From Janthinobacterium sp. (GTDB lineage Bacteria; Pseudomonadota; Gammaproteobacteria; Burkholderiales; Burkholderiaceae_D), in the NCBI GenBank assembly GCA_003133225.1, contig PKWL01000072.1, positions 62,001 through 126,000 on the forward strand: a stretch of 64,000 nt of DNA, written 5' to 3'. Of this stretch, positions 37,061 to 46,649 are shown piece by piece. The first letter of the stretch is position 1; every line of letters starts with the position of its first letter. The notes below the pieces were generated by a model. The model did not search any database, was not told where the DNA came from, and was given only the letters and a program-made list of their open reading frames with translations. A program made the position numbers and the translations under genes.

Positions 37061-38989
37061 ATGGTCAGGGATTTCGAACACTATAGCGTGTGGCGCCAAA
37101 CGGTTGTTGCAACATTGCAACAGTACCAGGCATGGGTCAGGGGCGCCGACTTAACGGATGCGGCCACTGAGCAGCGCCTGACGCGCACCTTGGCGCGCTT
37201 GGTCGATGACCGGCTGTCGGTCGCGTTTGTCGCCGAATTCTCGCGCGGCAAATCGGAACTGATCAATGCCATCTTTTTCGCCGACTATGGCCAGCGCATC
37301 TTGCCTTCCGCGGCCGGGCGCACCACGATGTGCCCCACAGAGTTGCTGTTCGACCCAAGCTATCCGCCCATGATCCGCCTGCTGCCGATCGAGACCCGCG
37401 CCGACAACTTGTCCACCAGCGACTACCGCGACGATGCGGCCGCCTGGACTGCCTTCCCGCTGCCGCTAGACTCGGCCGAAGAGTTGCACGAAGTGTTCAA
37501 GCAAGTTAGTCTGACCAAGCACGTCACAGTCGCCGAGGCGCAGCGTTATGGCTTGTACGACGCGACCGATCCCGATGCCGCGCTCACGCTGGACGAGAAC
37601 GGCTTGATCGAAATTTCGCTGTGGCGCCACGCCATCATCAATTTTCCCCATCCTTTGCTACAGCAAGGCTTGGTCATCCTCGACACTCCAGGGCTAAATG
37701 CGATCGGCACCGAGCCTGAACTGACGCTCAACCTAATCCCAAACGCGCACGCCGTGCTGTTCATCCTGGCCGCCGATACGGGCGTGACCAAGAGCGACAT
37801 CGAAGTGTGGCGGCGCCACATCGGTGCCGGTGCCGGCCGCCTCGTGGTGCTCAACAAGATCGACAGCATGTGGGACGAATTGCGCGGCGAAGCGGACGTT
37901 GCGCTCGAAATTGAGCGCCAGCAAGCCAGTGTCGCGCACATGCTGGCCCTGGAGCCGGATCAGGTGTTCCCCGTATCGGCACAAAAGGCGCTCGTGGCCA
38001 AGATCAACGGCGACTCGGAACTGCTGGCCAAAAGCCGCTTGCCGGCACTGGAGACGGCCCTGTTCAACGAACTGATCCCGGCCAAGAAGGACGTTATCCG
38101 GCGCCAGCTGGAGGCCGACCTGCAGCTGCTGGGCGCGGCGCAGAAGGCGATGCTAAGTGCGCGCATGCGCGGCATCGTCGAGCAGCTGCTGGAACTGAAA
38201 AGCTTGCGCGGGAAGAACCAGAACGTGATTGCGCACATGGTGCGCCGCATCGACGTCGAGAAAAGGGAATTCGACGCCAGCCTATTCAAACTGCAAGGCA
38301 CACGCGCCGTCTTCACCCGCTTGTCGACCGAGCTGTACACCAGCTTGGGCATGGACATCGTGCGCGAAGACATCGTGCAAGTGCGCACCGAGATGCAGCG
38401 CAGCCGTTTTTCCAGCGGCCTGCGCCAGGCCGTCAAGCAGTACTTCGAGCGCATCAATTACAACTTGGAACGGTCCGCCGCCAAGACCGAAGAAATCAGC
38501 GACATGATGCTGGTCATGTACCGCAAATTTACAAGCGAGCACGGCTTGTCTCTGGCGCCGCCGATGCCGTTTTCCCTGGAGAAATACCGCGACGAGATTG
38601 CCGACGTTGCCGAAATCTACCAAAAACAGTTTGGCGCCGCGGCTCTCGTTACGACCAGCCGCGTCGCGCTGATGGAAAAGTTTTTCGACTCGATCGCCTC
38701 GCGCGTGAAAAAAAGCTTCAACGCCGCCAACAGCGACGCCGAAGCTTGGCTGAAAGTGATCATGGCGCCGCTGGAAGCGCAGATCCGCCAGCATAAGGAG
38801 CAGCTCAAGCACCGCCTGGCGTCGATCCAGCGCATCCACGATGCGACCGACACGCTGGAGCAAAAAATCGAAGTCTTCGAAACCGCCCTGGGCCAATTGG
38901 AACAACAAAAATTGCGCCTGAGCGAATTAACGGACGACGTCAATAACGCCATCCATACGGACGCGGACGCCTTGGCAGCGGCTGCATGA
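37061..38989 (+). CDS. Dynamin-family GTPase
   Basis: 642 residues. The G domain begins near residue 45: P-loop FVAEFSRGKSELINAIF, then GRTTMCPTELLF (switch I threonine), the DxxG-type ILDTPGLNAIG, and the G4 motif VLNKIDSMWDE. The remaining about 350 residues are mostly helical with coiled-coil stretches, the stalk-like part of bacterial dynamin-like proteins. No clear membrane helix is seen. Members remodel or bind membranes; the role beside DNA-repair genes is unknown. The ATG at 37061 with GGAG upstream was chosen; a TTG 18 bases earlier is possible. It lies 27 bases after mutM and 13 bases before mutY. Confidence 0.88.
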   Translation: MVRDFEHYSVWRQTVVATLQQYQAWVRGADLTDAATEQRLTRTLARLVDDRLSVAFVAEFSRGKSELINAIFFADYGQRILPSAAGRTTMCPTELLFDPSYPPMIRLLPIETRADNLSTSDYRDDAAAWTAFPLPLDSAEELHEVFKQVSLTKHVTVAEAQRYGLYDATDPDAALTLDENGLIEISLWRHAIINFPHPLLQQGLVILDTPGLNAIGTEPELTLNLIPNAHAVLFILAADTGVTKSDIEVWRRHIGAGAGRLVVLNKIDSMWDELRGEADVALEIERQQASVAHMLALEPDQVFPVSAQKALVAKINGDSELLAKSRLPALETALFNELIPAKKDVIRRQLEADLQLLGAAQKAMLSARMRGIVEQLLELKSLRGKNQNVIAHMVRRIDVEKREFDASLFKLQGTRAVFTRLSTELYTSLGMDIVREDIVQVRTEMQRSRFSSGLRQAVKQYFERINYNLERSAAKTEEISDMMLVMYRKFTSEHGLSLAPPMPFSLEKYRDEIADVAEIYQKQFGAAALVTTSRVALMEKFFDSIASRVKKSFNAANSDAEAWLKVIMAPLEAQIRQHKEQLKHRLASIQRIHDATDTLEQKIEVFETALGQLEQQKLRLSELTDDVNNAIHTDADALAAAA

Positions 38990-39002
38990 GGGTGCGTGCT
39001 TG

Positions 39003-40202
39003 ATGCAGCGCCCGCGTCCGGCGCACCGCGCTGGCGCGGCGCAGCTTGAAGATTTGGCCGACCCGACTTTTTCTGACGCCGTCATCGGCTGGCAAAAGCG
39101 GCACGGGCGCCACATGCTGCCGTGGCAGAACACGCGCGACGCCTACCTGATCTGGCTCTCCGAGATCATGCTGCAGCAGACGCAAGTGAGCGCCGTTGTA
39201 GCCTACTACGCGCGCTTCCTGGCCCGTTTTCCGACCTTGATCGCCTTGGCCGCAGCCCCGCTCGACGATGTGATGGCGCTCTGGAGCGGCCTCGGCTATT
39301 ACAGCCGGGCGCGCAACCTGCACCGCTGCGCCCAGATCGTGGTGGCCGAATACGACGCCGTGTTTCCCGTCGATCCCGCCAAGCTAGCGCAGCTGCCGGG
39401 CATAGGACGCTCGACGGCGGCGGCCATTGCGGCTTTCTCTTGCGGCACGCGGGCCGCCATTTTGGACGGCAACGTCAAGCGCGTGTTCGCGCGCGTGTTC
39501 GGCATCGAGGCCTATCCCGGCATCAAATCGGTCGAGGACGGCCTGTGGCGCCGCGCCGCCGTTCTGCTGCCGCAGCACGGTATCGAGGCCTACACGCAAG
39601 GGTTGATGGACTTGGGCGCGCTGCTGTGCAAGCGCAGCAGCCCCGACTGCCAAAGCTGTCCCCTGCAGCAGCGCTGCGTGGCGTTCGCCACCGACCGCGT
39701 GCGGGATCTGCCGGTGCGCAAGCCGAACAAGACGCGCCCGGAAAAACACACGACGATGCTGGTGATCGTCCACCGCGGCCAAGTGTTGCTGGAACGGCGG
39801 CCGGGCTCTGGCATTTGGGGTGGATTGCTGTCCCTGCCCGAATTGAACCGGCATGCGGGTGGCGCGCCTGCGGCGCCCTCGCCTGCCGCCTTGAACCTTG
39901 CCGTTTGCGAGTTCGGCGCGATCGCGTCGCAGCAGCGCCTGGCGCCGTTCATGCACACCTTCACGCACTATAGGTTGCACATCGCGCCCTACCGCATCAC
40001 TTTGGAACGCCGCTTCGAACTCGGCGCACAGTCTGGCCGCATCTGGTACGACGGGGCCAAGATCGGCGCCGCGGCGCTGCCCGCGCCCGTCAAAACGCTG
40101 TTGCTCGAATTGTTCGGCGGCGCGCCCCCTCCGGCGCCGGACCCGGCAGGAATGAAGGCGCCGCCGTCAGGGCGGCAAGCGGGCACAAGACGCCGGCCTT
40201 GA
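39003..40202 (+). CDS. mutY: MutY, adenine DNA glycosylase
   Basis: 399 residues. The MutY signature EIMLQQTQVSAVVAYY is at about 53-68, the helix-hairpin-helix LPGIGRSTAAAIAAF follows, and the catalytic Asp is in AILDGNVKRVFARV. The 4Fe-4S cluster ligands fit C-x6-C-x2-C-x5-C (LCKRSSPDCQSCPLQQRC), and a NUDIX-like 8-oxoG-recognition domain follows to about residue 370. It removes adenine opposite 8-oxoguanine. The start is an ATG at 39003, directly after a TTG. The Pro-rich C-terminal tail is dispensable-looking. It completes the GO pair with mutM. Confidence 0.95.
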   Translation: MQRPRPAHRAGAAQLEDLADPTFSDAVIGWQKRHGRHMLPWQNTRDAYLIWLSEIMLQQTQVSAVVAYYARFLARFPTLIALAAAPLDDVMALWSGLGYYSRARNLHRCAQIVVAEYDAVFPVDPAKLAQLPGIGRSTAAAIAAFSCGTRAAILDGNVKRVFARVFGIEAYPGIKSVEDGLWRRAAVLLPQHGIEAYTQGLMDLGALLCKRSSPDCQSCPLQQRCVAFATDRVRDLPVRKPNKTRPEKHTTMLVIVHRGQVLLERRPGSGIWGGLLSLPELNRHAGGAPAAPSPAALNLAVCEFGAIASQQRLAPFMHTFTHYRLHIAPYRITLERRFELGAQSGRIWYDGAKIGAAALPAPVKTLLLELFGGAPPPAPDPAGMKAPPSGRQAGTRRRP

Positions 40203-40224
40203 GCGCCGGCCCGGCAGGTTTTTA
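40191..40224 (+). terminator. Possible terminator at the mutY end
   Basis: GCCGGC copies at 40192-40197 and 40205-40210 can pair, and a T-run (40219-40223) follows about 9 bases later. The hairpin overlaps the mutY stop and the end of the convergent gene; the stem is short. Confidence 0.35.
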
Positions 40225-40740
40225 TTGCGCGACCTTGAACTTCAGCTGGAATGACAGGGCGCCATACAGCCTGTCCTTGTAATTGGGCACGATAGAAAAG
40301 TTCAGTCCGATGCTTTTGTACTCGATACTGGCGACAGGAATGATGGCCGGGAACCATCCGCCGTCGCGCATTTTCGGGTAGCCGTTAAAGGCGCCGGCCA
40401 CCGCACCCAAGCGCACCGGGCCGAGGGCGAACGGCTGATAATACACTCCGGCGTAATCGGAGTAGGCGCGGTCGCTGTTGTAGAAGCGGCCGCCAGTGGC
40501 CGACACCACCGTCGACAAGCGGTACTCGAGGCCCAAGCCGGGATTGACGTCGTTGAGGTCCTTGTCGCGATCGAAATGGTAGGAATAAAACCCGCCATTT
40601 AGCCATGCCTCGTGCAAAGGCTGGACCTCGACCATGGAAAATGGATTCTGCGGCTCGGCCGGCGCCGATTGCGGCCACCAAAGCGCACTCCACAGCACCA
40701 GCAGCGCGCGCCATGGTCCTCTACGGATAACGTCTGCCAT
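40222..40740 (-). CDS. Small outer-membrane beta-barrel-like protein (PagP-like fold suspected)
   Basis: 172 residues. A signal peptide (about 1-28, ending in SAPA) is followed by a mature chain with alternating aromatic and polar strands and several Gly turns: FYSYHFDRDKDLNDVNPGLG, GRFYNSDRAYSDYAGVYYQP and a C-terminal YGALSFQLKFKV. The conserved His, Ser and NPGLGLEY spacing recalls PagP-like lipid A palmitoyltransferase homologues and similar phage or plasmid proteins, but I cannot confirm catalysis. An AGGAG Shine-Dalgarno lies 7 bases before the ATG at 40740. It lies between mutY (convergent) and dgt. Confidence 0.65.
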   Translation of the reverse strand: MADVIRRGPWRALLVLWSALWWPQSAPAEPQNPFSMVEVQPLHEAWLNGGFYSYHFDRDKDLNDVNPGLGLEYRLSTVVSATGGRFYNSDRAYSDYAGVYYQPFALGPVRLGAVAGAFNGYPKMRDGGWFPAIIPVASIEYKSIGLNFSIVPNYKDRLYGALSFQLKFKVAQ

Positions 40741-40838
40741 GCCTACACTCCTAGTTGTCGCTGGGCGCCCGGAGCCCATAGGCGAGCTGAAAAAAATCCC
40801 GGCCTGTGTCATCTAGCTGCTCTCCGGCAAATAAAACC

Positions 40839-41975
40839 TCATAACTCGTCCACCGAAAACAACCGTTTGTGTTCGCGGATGGCGTAGCGATCCGTCATGC
40901 CGGCGATGTAATCGGCAATCCGGCGCGCTTGCGCAGCTAGCCCGCCAGATTGCATGAGATAGGCGGGCGGCAGCAAGATCGGCTCGACCATGAAGGCGTC
41001 GAACAGCTCATGCACGATGCGGCTGGCCTTGGTCCGCATCCGGTTCACCTGGTAATGGCGGTACAAGTGGGCATACAGGAAGGTTTTCATCTCGGTCGCG
41101 CACGCGCGCATCGCATCGGAAAAGCAGATCAAGGGAGCGCAGCGGCGTACGTCGTCCACGCTTGAAGGCTGCGCCGCCTTGATCTGAGCGCTTGAAGTCG
41201 CAATCAGGTCAGCGACCAGAGCATTGATCACGCGCCGCAACGTTTCGTGGATCGCGCGCCGCCCCGGCAGCCCGGGAAATTCGGACTCGACCTCGCGCCG
41301 GTGACGTGCGAACAGGGCGACTTCCTCCAGATCCTCGAGCGTGATGAGGCCGGAGCGCAGGCCGTCGTCGATGTCGTGGTTATTGTAGGCAATTTCGTCG
41401 GCCAGGTTGGTCACCTGCGCTTCCAGCGTCGGCTGCGTCTGGTCGATGAAACGCTGGCCAACGGCGCCCAGTTCCCGGGCCTTGGCCGGCGAACAGTGCT
41501 TCAGTATGCCCTCGCGCGTTTCGAACATCAGATTGAGTCCGTCAAACGCGCCGTAGTGCTGCTCCAACTGATCGACCACGCGCAGGCTCTGCAAATTGTG
41601 CTCGAAGCCGCCATGATCCTTCATGCACAGGTTCAATACATCTTGCCCGACATGCCCAAACGGCGTGTGCCCGAGGTCGTGCGCCAGCGCGATGGCTTCC
41701 ACCAGGTCCTCGTTCAGGCTCAGACTGCGCGCCAGCGAACGGCCGATCTGGGCCACTTCCAAGCTGTGCGTGAGGCGCGTACGAAACAAGTCGCCTTCGT
41801 GGTTGAGGAAAACCTGGGTCTTGTATTCGAGGCGGCGGAAGGCCGAAGAATGGATGATGCGGTCGCGGTCGCGCTGGAACTGGCTACGCGAGACGGGTGC
41901 CGGCTCGGCGACGCGCCGCCCCTGGCCCTCATTGGAGCGGGCGGCGTAGGGCGCGAGATGTTCTTCGGGCAGCAT
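40839..41975 (-). CDS. dgt: Dgt-family deoxyguanosinetriphosphate triphosphohydrolase
   Basis: 378 residues, the shorter dGTPase-like type. The HD-domain metal ligands are visible: [18 protein letters not shown] (first His), [18 protein letters not shown] (the His-Asp pair), and later [15 protein letters not shown] (the fourth ligand Asp). It hydrolyses dNTPs to nucleosides and triphosphate. The ATG begins one base after the aroB TAG (TAGCATG), and the order pilQ-aroK-aroB-dgt is conserved in betaproteobacteria. The downstream barrel gene is probably a separate unit. Confidence 0.93.
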   Translation of the reverse strand: MLPEEHLAPYAARSNEGQGRRVAEPAPVSRSQFQRDRDRIIHSSAFRRLEYKTQVFLNHEGDLFRTRLTHSLEVAQIGRSLARSLSLNEDLVEAIALAHDLGHTPFGHVGQDVLNLCMKDHGGFEHNLQSLRVVDQLEQHYGAFDGLNLMFETREGILKHCSPAKARELGAVGQRFIDQTQPTLEAQVTNLADEIAYNNHDIDDGLRSGLITLEDLEEVALFARHRREVESEFPGLPGRRAIHETLRRVINALVADLIATSSAQIKAAQPSSVDDVRRCAPLICFSDAMRACATEMKTFLYAHLYRHYQVNRMRTKASRIVHELFDAFMVEPILLPPAYLMQSGGLAAQARRIADYIAGMTDRYAIREHKRLFSVDEL

Positions 41976-41976
41976 G

Positions 41977-43638
41977 CTAGAGGACGCCGGCAGCTAAGGT
42001 GGCGAGCAGATGTTCTTGCGGCGCCGTGCTGATGCTCGGGCTGCCCAAAGGCTTAAGCAAGATGAACTTAATCGCGCCGCCCTCGTTTTTTTTGTCTACT
42101 TCCATCAGCTCGAGCCAGCGCAAAGTGCCCAGGTCCGGGGCCTTGATCGGCAAGCCGGCGGCGCCAACGAGGGCCCGGATGCGCTCGACGGAAGCGCGTT
42201 CGATCAGGCCCATTCGGCATGACAGGTCGGCCGCCATCACCATGCCGCAGCCCACCGCCTCGCCGTGCAGCCAGCGCCCGTAACCGAGGCCGGCCTCGAT
42301 CGCATGGCCAAAGGTATGGCCGAAATTGAGAATGGCGCGCAAACCGCCTTCGCGCTCGTCTTGCCGCACCACCTCGGCCTTGATTTCGCAAGAGCGCGCA
42401 ATGGCGTAGGCGAGAGCGCCTTTGTCACGCGCCATCAGCTTGCCGATGTTCTGTTCGATCCATTCAAAGAAGGCGAGGTCGATGATGGCGCCGTGCTTGA
42501 TCACTTCGGCCAAGCCGGCCGACAGTTCACGCGCCGGCAGGGATTCCAGCGTGCTCGTGTCGGCGATGACCGCGCGTGGCTGGTAAAACGCGCCGATCAT
42601 GTTCTTTCCCATCGGGTGGTTGATGCCGGTTTTGCCGCCGACAGAAGAATCGACTTGCGCCAGGAGGGTGGTCGGCACTTGAATAAAGCCGACCCCGCGC
42701 ATGTAACTGGCCGCCGCATACCCGGTCAGGTCGCCGATGACGCCGCCGCCCAGCGCCACCAAGGTGGTCTTGCGGTCGCATTTGTGGGCCAGCAGCGCAT
42801 CGAAAATCTGCATCAGACTGGCCCAGTTCTTGTACTGCTCGCCGTCGGGCAAGATGATGCTGATCACATCCTTGCCGCGCGCAATGAGCGATTGCTGCAG
42901 GCGCTCCAGGTAGAGCGCGGCCACGGTCGTGTTGCTGACGATGGCGACCTGGCTGCCGCCGACATAACGCGCCAGCAAATCGCCATCGGCCAAGAGGGCG
43001 GGCCCGATCGCGACCGGGTAACTGCGTTCGCCCAAGTCGACGCTTAAAAGGATATTGGATTGTTCGCTCATCGAAGGCTCTGCTTGTGTGACGCAGTTGG
43101 GCGCGGCCCGGCATTCCAGGCTGGCCAAGTGGGTCAAAATGGTTTGGACCATGGATTGTACGTTAGGACGGCCCGTTTCGATAATGACGTTGGCCACATC
43201 TTGGTAAAACGGTTCGCGCTGCGCGATCAATTGCTCGATCCGTTGGCGCGGGTCGGCCGTTTGCAGCAGTGGCCGGTTTTTGTCATGGCTGGTGCGCGTC
43301 ATGATGCTGTTGACGTTGGCCCGAAGGTAGATCACGGTGCCGCGCGCCTTTAGATAGGCCCGGCTTTCCGCGTTCAGGATGGCGCCGCCGCCGGTGGCGA
43401 GCACGATGCCCTGCTGCGCCGTCAGCTCACGGATCACTTCCGCCTCGCGCCGCCGAAAGCTGGGCTCGCCCTCGATCTCGAAAATCCACGGGATCGAGGC
43501 GCCCGTGCGGGCCTCGATTTCGTGATCCGAATCGACGAAACGCATGCCCAGTTTGCGCGCCAGGATGCGCCCGATGGTGGTCTTGCCCGCCCCCATCAAG
43601 CCGACGACAAATATATTATCTTTGTACATTTGAGACAT
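41977..43638 (-). CDS. aroKB: Shikimate kinase and 3-dehydroquinate synthase in one open frame (AroK-AroB fusion)
   Basis: 553 residues in a single frame without a stop. Residues 1-175 are a full shikimate kinase: P-loop GLMGAGKTT (13-21), [24 protein letters not shown] and ATGGGAIL. A linker of about 15 residues (including CRAAPNC) leads to a methionine at 43071 and a full 364-residue 3-dehydroquinate synthase: [38 protein letters not shown], and the metal site [12 protein letters not shown] with HGEAVGCGM. AroB makes 3-dehydroquinate and AroK phosphorylates shikimate. The usual state in relatives is two separate genes, so either a real bifunctional protein is made or AroB also starts internally at 43071. 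The start at 43638 (or 43629) has a weak Shine-Dalgarno. Confidence 0.85.
   Translation of the reverse strand: MSQMYKDNIFVVGLMGAGKTTIGRILARKLGMRFVDSDHEIEARTGASIPWIFEIEGEPSFRRREAEVIRELTAQQGIVLATGGGAILNAESRAYLKARGTVIYLRANVNSIMTRTSHDKNRPLLQTADPRQRIEQLIAQREPFYQDVANVIIETGRPNVQSMVQTILTHLASLECRAAPNCVTQAEPSMSEQSNILLSVDLGERSYPVAIGPALLADGDLLARYVGGSQVAIVSNTTVAALYLERLQQSLIARGKDVISIILPDGEQYKNWASLMQIFDALLAHKCDRKTTLVALGGGVIGDLTGYAAASYMRGVGFIQVPTTLLAQVDSSVGGKTGINHPMGKNMIGAFYQPRAVIADTSTLESLPARELSAGLAEVIKHGAIIDLAFFEWIEQNIGKLMARDKGALAYAIARSCEIKAEVVRQDEREGGLRAILNFGHTFGHAIEAGLGYGRWLHGEAVGCGMVMAADLSCRMGLIERASVERIRALVGAAGLPIKAPDLGTLRWLELMEVDKKNEGGAIKFILLKPLGSPSISTAPQEHLLATLAAGVL
43069..43083 (-). promoter_or_regulatory. 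Possible internal ribosome-binding site and AroB start codon
   Basis: GCAGAG (43083-43078) lies 6 bases before the ATG at 43071-43069, which begins MSEQSN, a normal AroB N-terminus. It could give a separate 364-residue AroB from the same frame as AroK. Confidence 0.4.
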
Positions 43639-43938
43639 GCAATCACTAAAAAAAGCAACGATCAGCCAGCTCAACGCCGGCCCCGTGCCCTGCCCGTGAT
43701 GGGCAAGTGATAACAGTGTAATCTGATAAGCCTCCGCCAGTCCACGCGGTGTTGTCATGCCAACGACAATTATGCCCGCCAAGTCGCATCGCGGCTCCTT
43801 GCACTCGTGTCGCCAAGCGGAACTTGAGGAAAAAGAGCCGGCGGCGGCAGTGCAGCGCGCCGGCGCTGATGGGGTTGTCAAAAGCCTGCCCTAGCCCTGC
43901 CGCAGTAAGCCCCCAGCGGCAGTCATGGCGGCGCCGCG
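43639..43938. other. 300-bp spacer between pilQ and aroK
   Basis: No gene is supported. A 7-bp hairpin (CTGCCGC at 43897-43903 with 43916-43922) lies 16 bases after the pilQ stop. No convincing promoter or Shine-Dalgarno for aroK was found; the only AT-rich patch is at about 43705-43725. Confidence 0.45.
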
Positions 43939-46110
43939 TTACCGAGCCGAAAGGCGATCGGCCACGATCTTGGGCGTGATAAACACCAGCAGTTCGGTCT
44001 TGTTGTTGGTACGGCTGGTCGTTTTAAACAGATAGCCGAGCACGGGAATGTCGCCTAGCAAAGGCACTTTGGTGACGGAACTGCTTTCCGTCTGCTGATA
44101 GATGCCGCCCAGCACCACGGTGCCGCCATTTTCCACCATGACCTGGGTCTTGACGTGTTTGGTATCGATCGCGAAACCGGCCGTGGTGGACTGGCCGACG
44201 CTGTCGTTATTGACGTCCACGTCGAGCACCACGTTGCCGTCGGGTGTGATTTGCGGCGTCACTTCCAGCCTTAAATTGGCCTTGCGAAAGGTGATCGAAG
44301 TCGCGCCGCTGCTGGTGGCGACCTGGTAGGGCAACTCGATGCCTTGCTCGATCAAGGCAATGACCTTGTCGGCCGTGACCACGCGCGGGCTGGAGATGAT
44401 CTTGCCCGTGCCGTCCGCTTCCAGCGCCGACAGTTCCAAGTTCAAGAAGCGGTTGGCGCCGGCCGAAAACAGACTCACGGCCAAGTTGCCTGGCGCGCTG
44501 CCGTTCAAGCCGGGCGCCGGCAAGTTGACGAACTGGTTATTGTTGTATTGGACGGGATCCGTGTTTGTGGGCAATTGCAAATTGGCTTGGGCGGTCCCGG
44601 TCAAGTTGCCGCCGATGGTGGTGCTGTTGCTGCCGGTGGCGGTGTTGGCGCTGGTCGCGTTGGGGCTGTTAATGCCCAGCTTGGCCCCCAGGTTGCGGCT
44701 GAAGGTGTCGCTCGCCTCAACGATACGGGCCTCGATTAGTACTTGCCTGGAGGCGATGTCGGTCTTTTCGATCAGCTTGCGGATATCGTCGAGTTTGGAC
44801 TGGATGTCGGTGATGAACACTTGGTTGGTGCGCGGCTCGATGATGGCGCTGCCCCGTTTGGACAGCACCCGGTTCTTGCCGTCGCCGCCCGCATCGAGGC
44901 CAAACACGGTGCGAAAGGCTTCCGCTTTTTGATAGTTAAGCTGAAAGATCTCCGAGCGCAAGGGTTCGAGTTCGGCGATCTGGGCGCGCTGCTCGAGCTC
45001 GAGCTTTTCCTTGGTTAAGAGTTCCTCCTTGGGCGCAATCCACAGCACGCTGCCGTTCTTGCGCATGTCCAAGCCTTTGGCTTGCAAGATCACGTCGAGC
45101 GCCTGATCCCACGGCACTTCCTTCAAGCGCAAGGTCAGGTTGCCGCTGACACTGTCGCTGGTGATGATGTTAAGGCCGGAGATGTCCGCAATCGCCTGCA
45201 GCGCGGCCCGCACTTCCACGTTCTGAAAGTTAAACGACAGCTTCTCGCCGCGGTAGCCCTGGCTGCCCTGGGTCAGCTTGTTCGGCACTTCTTTAAGCGG
45301 CTTGACGTCGACAATCAGCTGCGTCTCGCTCTGATAGACGCTTTGTTCCCACAAGCCCTTCGCTTCGATCGTCATGCGCACGTTATCGCCCTCGGGCAAG
45401 GTGGTGATCAAGGCCACCGGCGTGCCGAAATCGCTGACGTCCAAGCGTCGCCGCAGCGTTTCGGGCAGAGCCGTCTTCAAGAAATCGACTACCACACTCG
45501 AGCCCTGCTGGCGCACGTCGACGGCCACTTGATTGTTGGGCAAGTCGATCACGACGCGTCCTTCGCCATTGCTGCCGCGGCGAAAGTCGATGTCGCGCAA
45601 CATCTGGTGCCCGGCCGCTGCCTGCGCCAATGCGGGTGCGGGCACGGGTGCGGGCACGCTGGCGCTGCCAGCGGCCGCGGCCAAGCCGGCCGAACCTTCA
45701 ATGGTGATGATGACGGCATTGCCTTCGATGGCGGCGACATAATTGCGGCTGCGCTTGAGGTTGAACACGAGGCGCGAGCGCTCGCCGGCCTGCACCACGT
45801 TGACGCTGCGCAAGTCGCCCAAGCTCATCTCGAGCACACTCTTGCCGGTGGCGTTCGCCGTGGCGCCAAAGTCGAGCGCGATGCGGGGCGGATTGGTAAT
45901 GGTAAAGCCGATGGGCAGCTTGCTTGGCGCCTGCTTCATGACGACCTTGACAACGACATTCGCGCCTTGCAAGTTGGCGCTGACGGCCTCGATCGCATTC
46001 TCTTGCGCTTGCGCCGTCAGGCACAGGGCCAACAGCAGCAGCGCGCCCACACAGTGCCCGGCCGTTTGCAGCCACATGCCGGCTTGGCCGGTAGTTCTTG
46101 GTGCGATCAT
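43939..46110 (-). CDS. pilQ: PilQ, type IV pilus outer-membrane secretin
   Basis: 723 residues. After a signal peptide (GALLLLALCLTAQAQ, about 22-36) come two AMIN-type beta domains (about 40-260), an STN/N0 domain (KLSFNFQNVEVRAALQAIADISGLNI, about 285-315), N1 domains, and the C-terminal secretin domain with RPxV-like SSPRVVT and VPLLGDIPVLGYLF. PilQ forms the gated outer-membrane channel through which type IV pili pass, aided by PilP. Its ATG overlaps the pilP stop by 4 bases (ATGA). It is the last gene of pilMNOPQ, and aroK follows after 300 bases. Confidence 0.95.
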   Translation of the reverse strand: MIAPRTTGQAGMWLQTAGHCVGALLLLALCLTAQAQENAIEAVSANLQGANVVVKVVMKQAPSKLPIGFTITNPPRIALDFGATANATGKSVLEMSLGDLRSVNVVQAGERSRLVFNLKRSRNYVAAIEGNAVIITIEGSAGLAAAAGSASVPAPVPAPALAQAAAGHQMLRDIDFRRGSNGEGRVVIDLPNNQVAVDVRQQGSSVVVDFLKTALPETLRRRLDVSDFGTPVALITTLPEGDNVRMTIEAKGLWEQSVYQSETQLIVDVKPLKEVPNKLTQGSQGYRGEKLSFNFQNVEVRAALQAIADISGLNIITSDSVSGNLTLRLKEVPWDQALDVILQAKGLDMRKNGSVLWIAPKEELLTKEKLELEQRAQIAELEPLRSEIFQLNYQKAEAFRTVFGLDAGGDGKNRVLSKRGSAIIEPRTNQVFITDIQSKLDDIRKLIEKTDIASRQVLIEARIVEASDTFSRNLGAKLGINSPNATSANTATGSNSTTIGGNLTGTAQANLQLPTNTDPVQYNNNQFVNLPAPGLNGSAPGNLAVSLFSAGANRFLNLELSALEADGTGKIISSPRVVTADKVIALIEQGIELPYQVATSSGATSITFRKANLRLEVTPQITPDGNVVLDVDVNNDSVGQSTTAGFAIDTKHVKTQVMVENGGTVVLGGIYQQTESSSVTKVPLLGDIPVLGYLFKTTSRTNNKTELLVFITPKIVADRLSAR

Positions 46111-46649
46111 TTGGAGCTCTCCTTGCTTTCCTGCAATTCCAATTTCGACATGCGCTCGCCCCAGTCACCGGCCGCATCTTGAACGATTTCCCGGATATTG
46201 ACCGCCGCGTCGCTCACGCTGGTAATAAGGCCGAAATTTTGCCCCATATGCTGGCCGTTCCTCACTTGATAGACCGCCTTGTCAATTTGAACCAGAGCGT
46301 AAGTGATGCCGCCTTTTTGCAGCGTCCCCACCATCTTCACGGTGTCGAGCGGAAAACTCTCCAAGACTTCCTTGCGCCGCGCCAGGTCGGGTTTGAAGGC
46401 CGAGTTCGACCTCGACGCCTTGGCCAGCTCGGCTAGCAGCTTGTTCGGGCTGAACGGATCGGTCACCTCCTTGGCCGTGTAGGCGAACGGAAGGAAGGCC
46501 GTGGGCGCGGTGAGCGGCGGCACCGCGACCCGGGCCTGCTGCTGAACTTGCAGCATCCAAAGATTGACTTCCTTGACGTCGCTGTCGCCACAACCGGCCA
46601 CAGCCAGCATGACGAGCAGCAGCGGCCGGCGCCATGCGCGCGTCCTCAT
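46107..46649 (-). CDS. pilP: PilP, type IV pilus inner-membrane lipoprotein
   Basis: 180 residues with a lipobox (LAVAGCGDS, Cys20). The C-terminal beta-domain signature includes DPFSPNKL and GTLQKGGITYALVQIDKAVYQVRNGQHMGQNFG, typical of the PilP homology region that touches PilQ N0. It couples the PilMNO inner-membrane platform to the secretin. Start and stop overlap the neighbouring pilO and pilQ genes by 4 bases each. Confidence 0.93.
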   Translation of the reverse strand: MRTRAWRRPLLLVMLAVAGCGDSDVKEVNLWMLQVQQQARVAVPPLTAPTAFLPFAYTAKEVTDPFSPNKLLAELAKASRSNSAFKPDLARRKEVLESFPLDTVKMVGTLQKGGITYALVQIDKAVYQVRNGQHMGQNFGLITSVSDAAVNIREIVQDAAGDWGERMSKLELQESKESSK

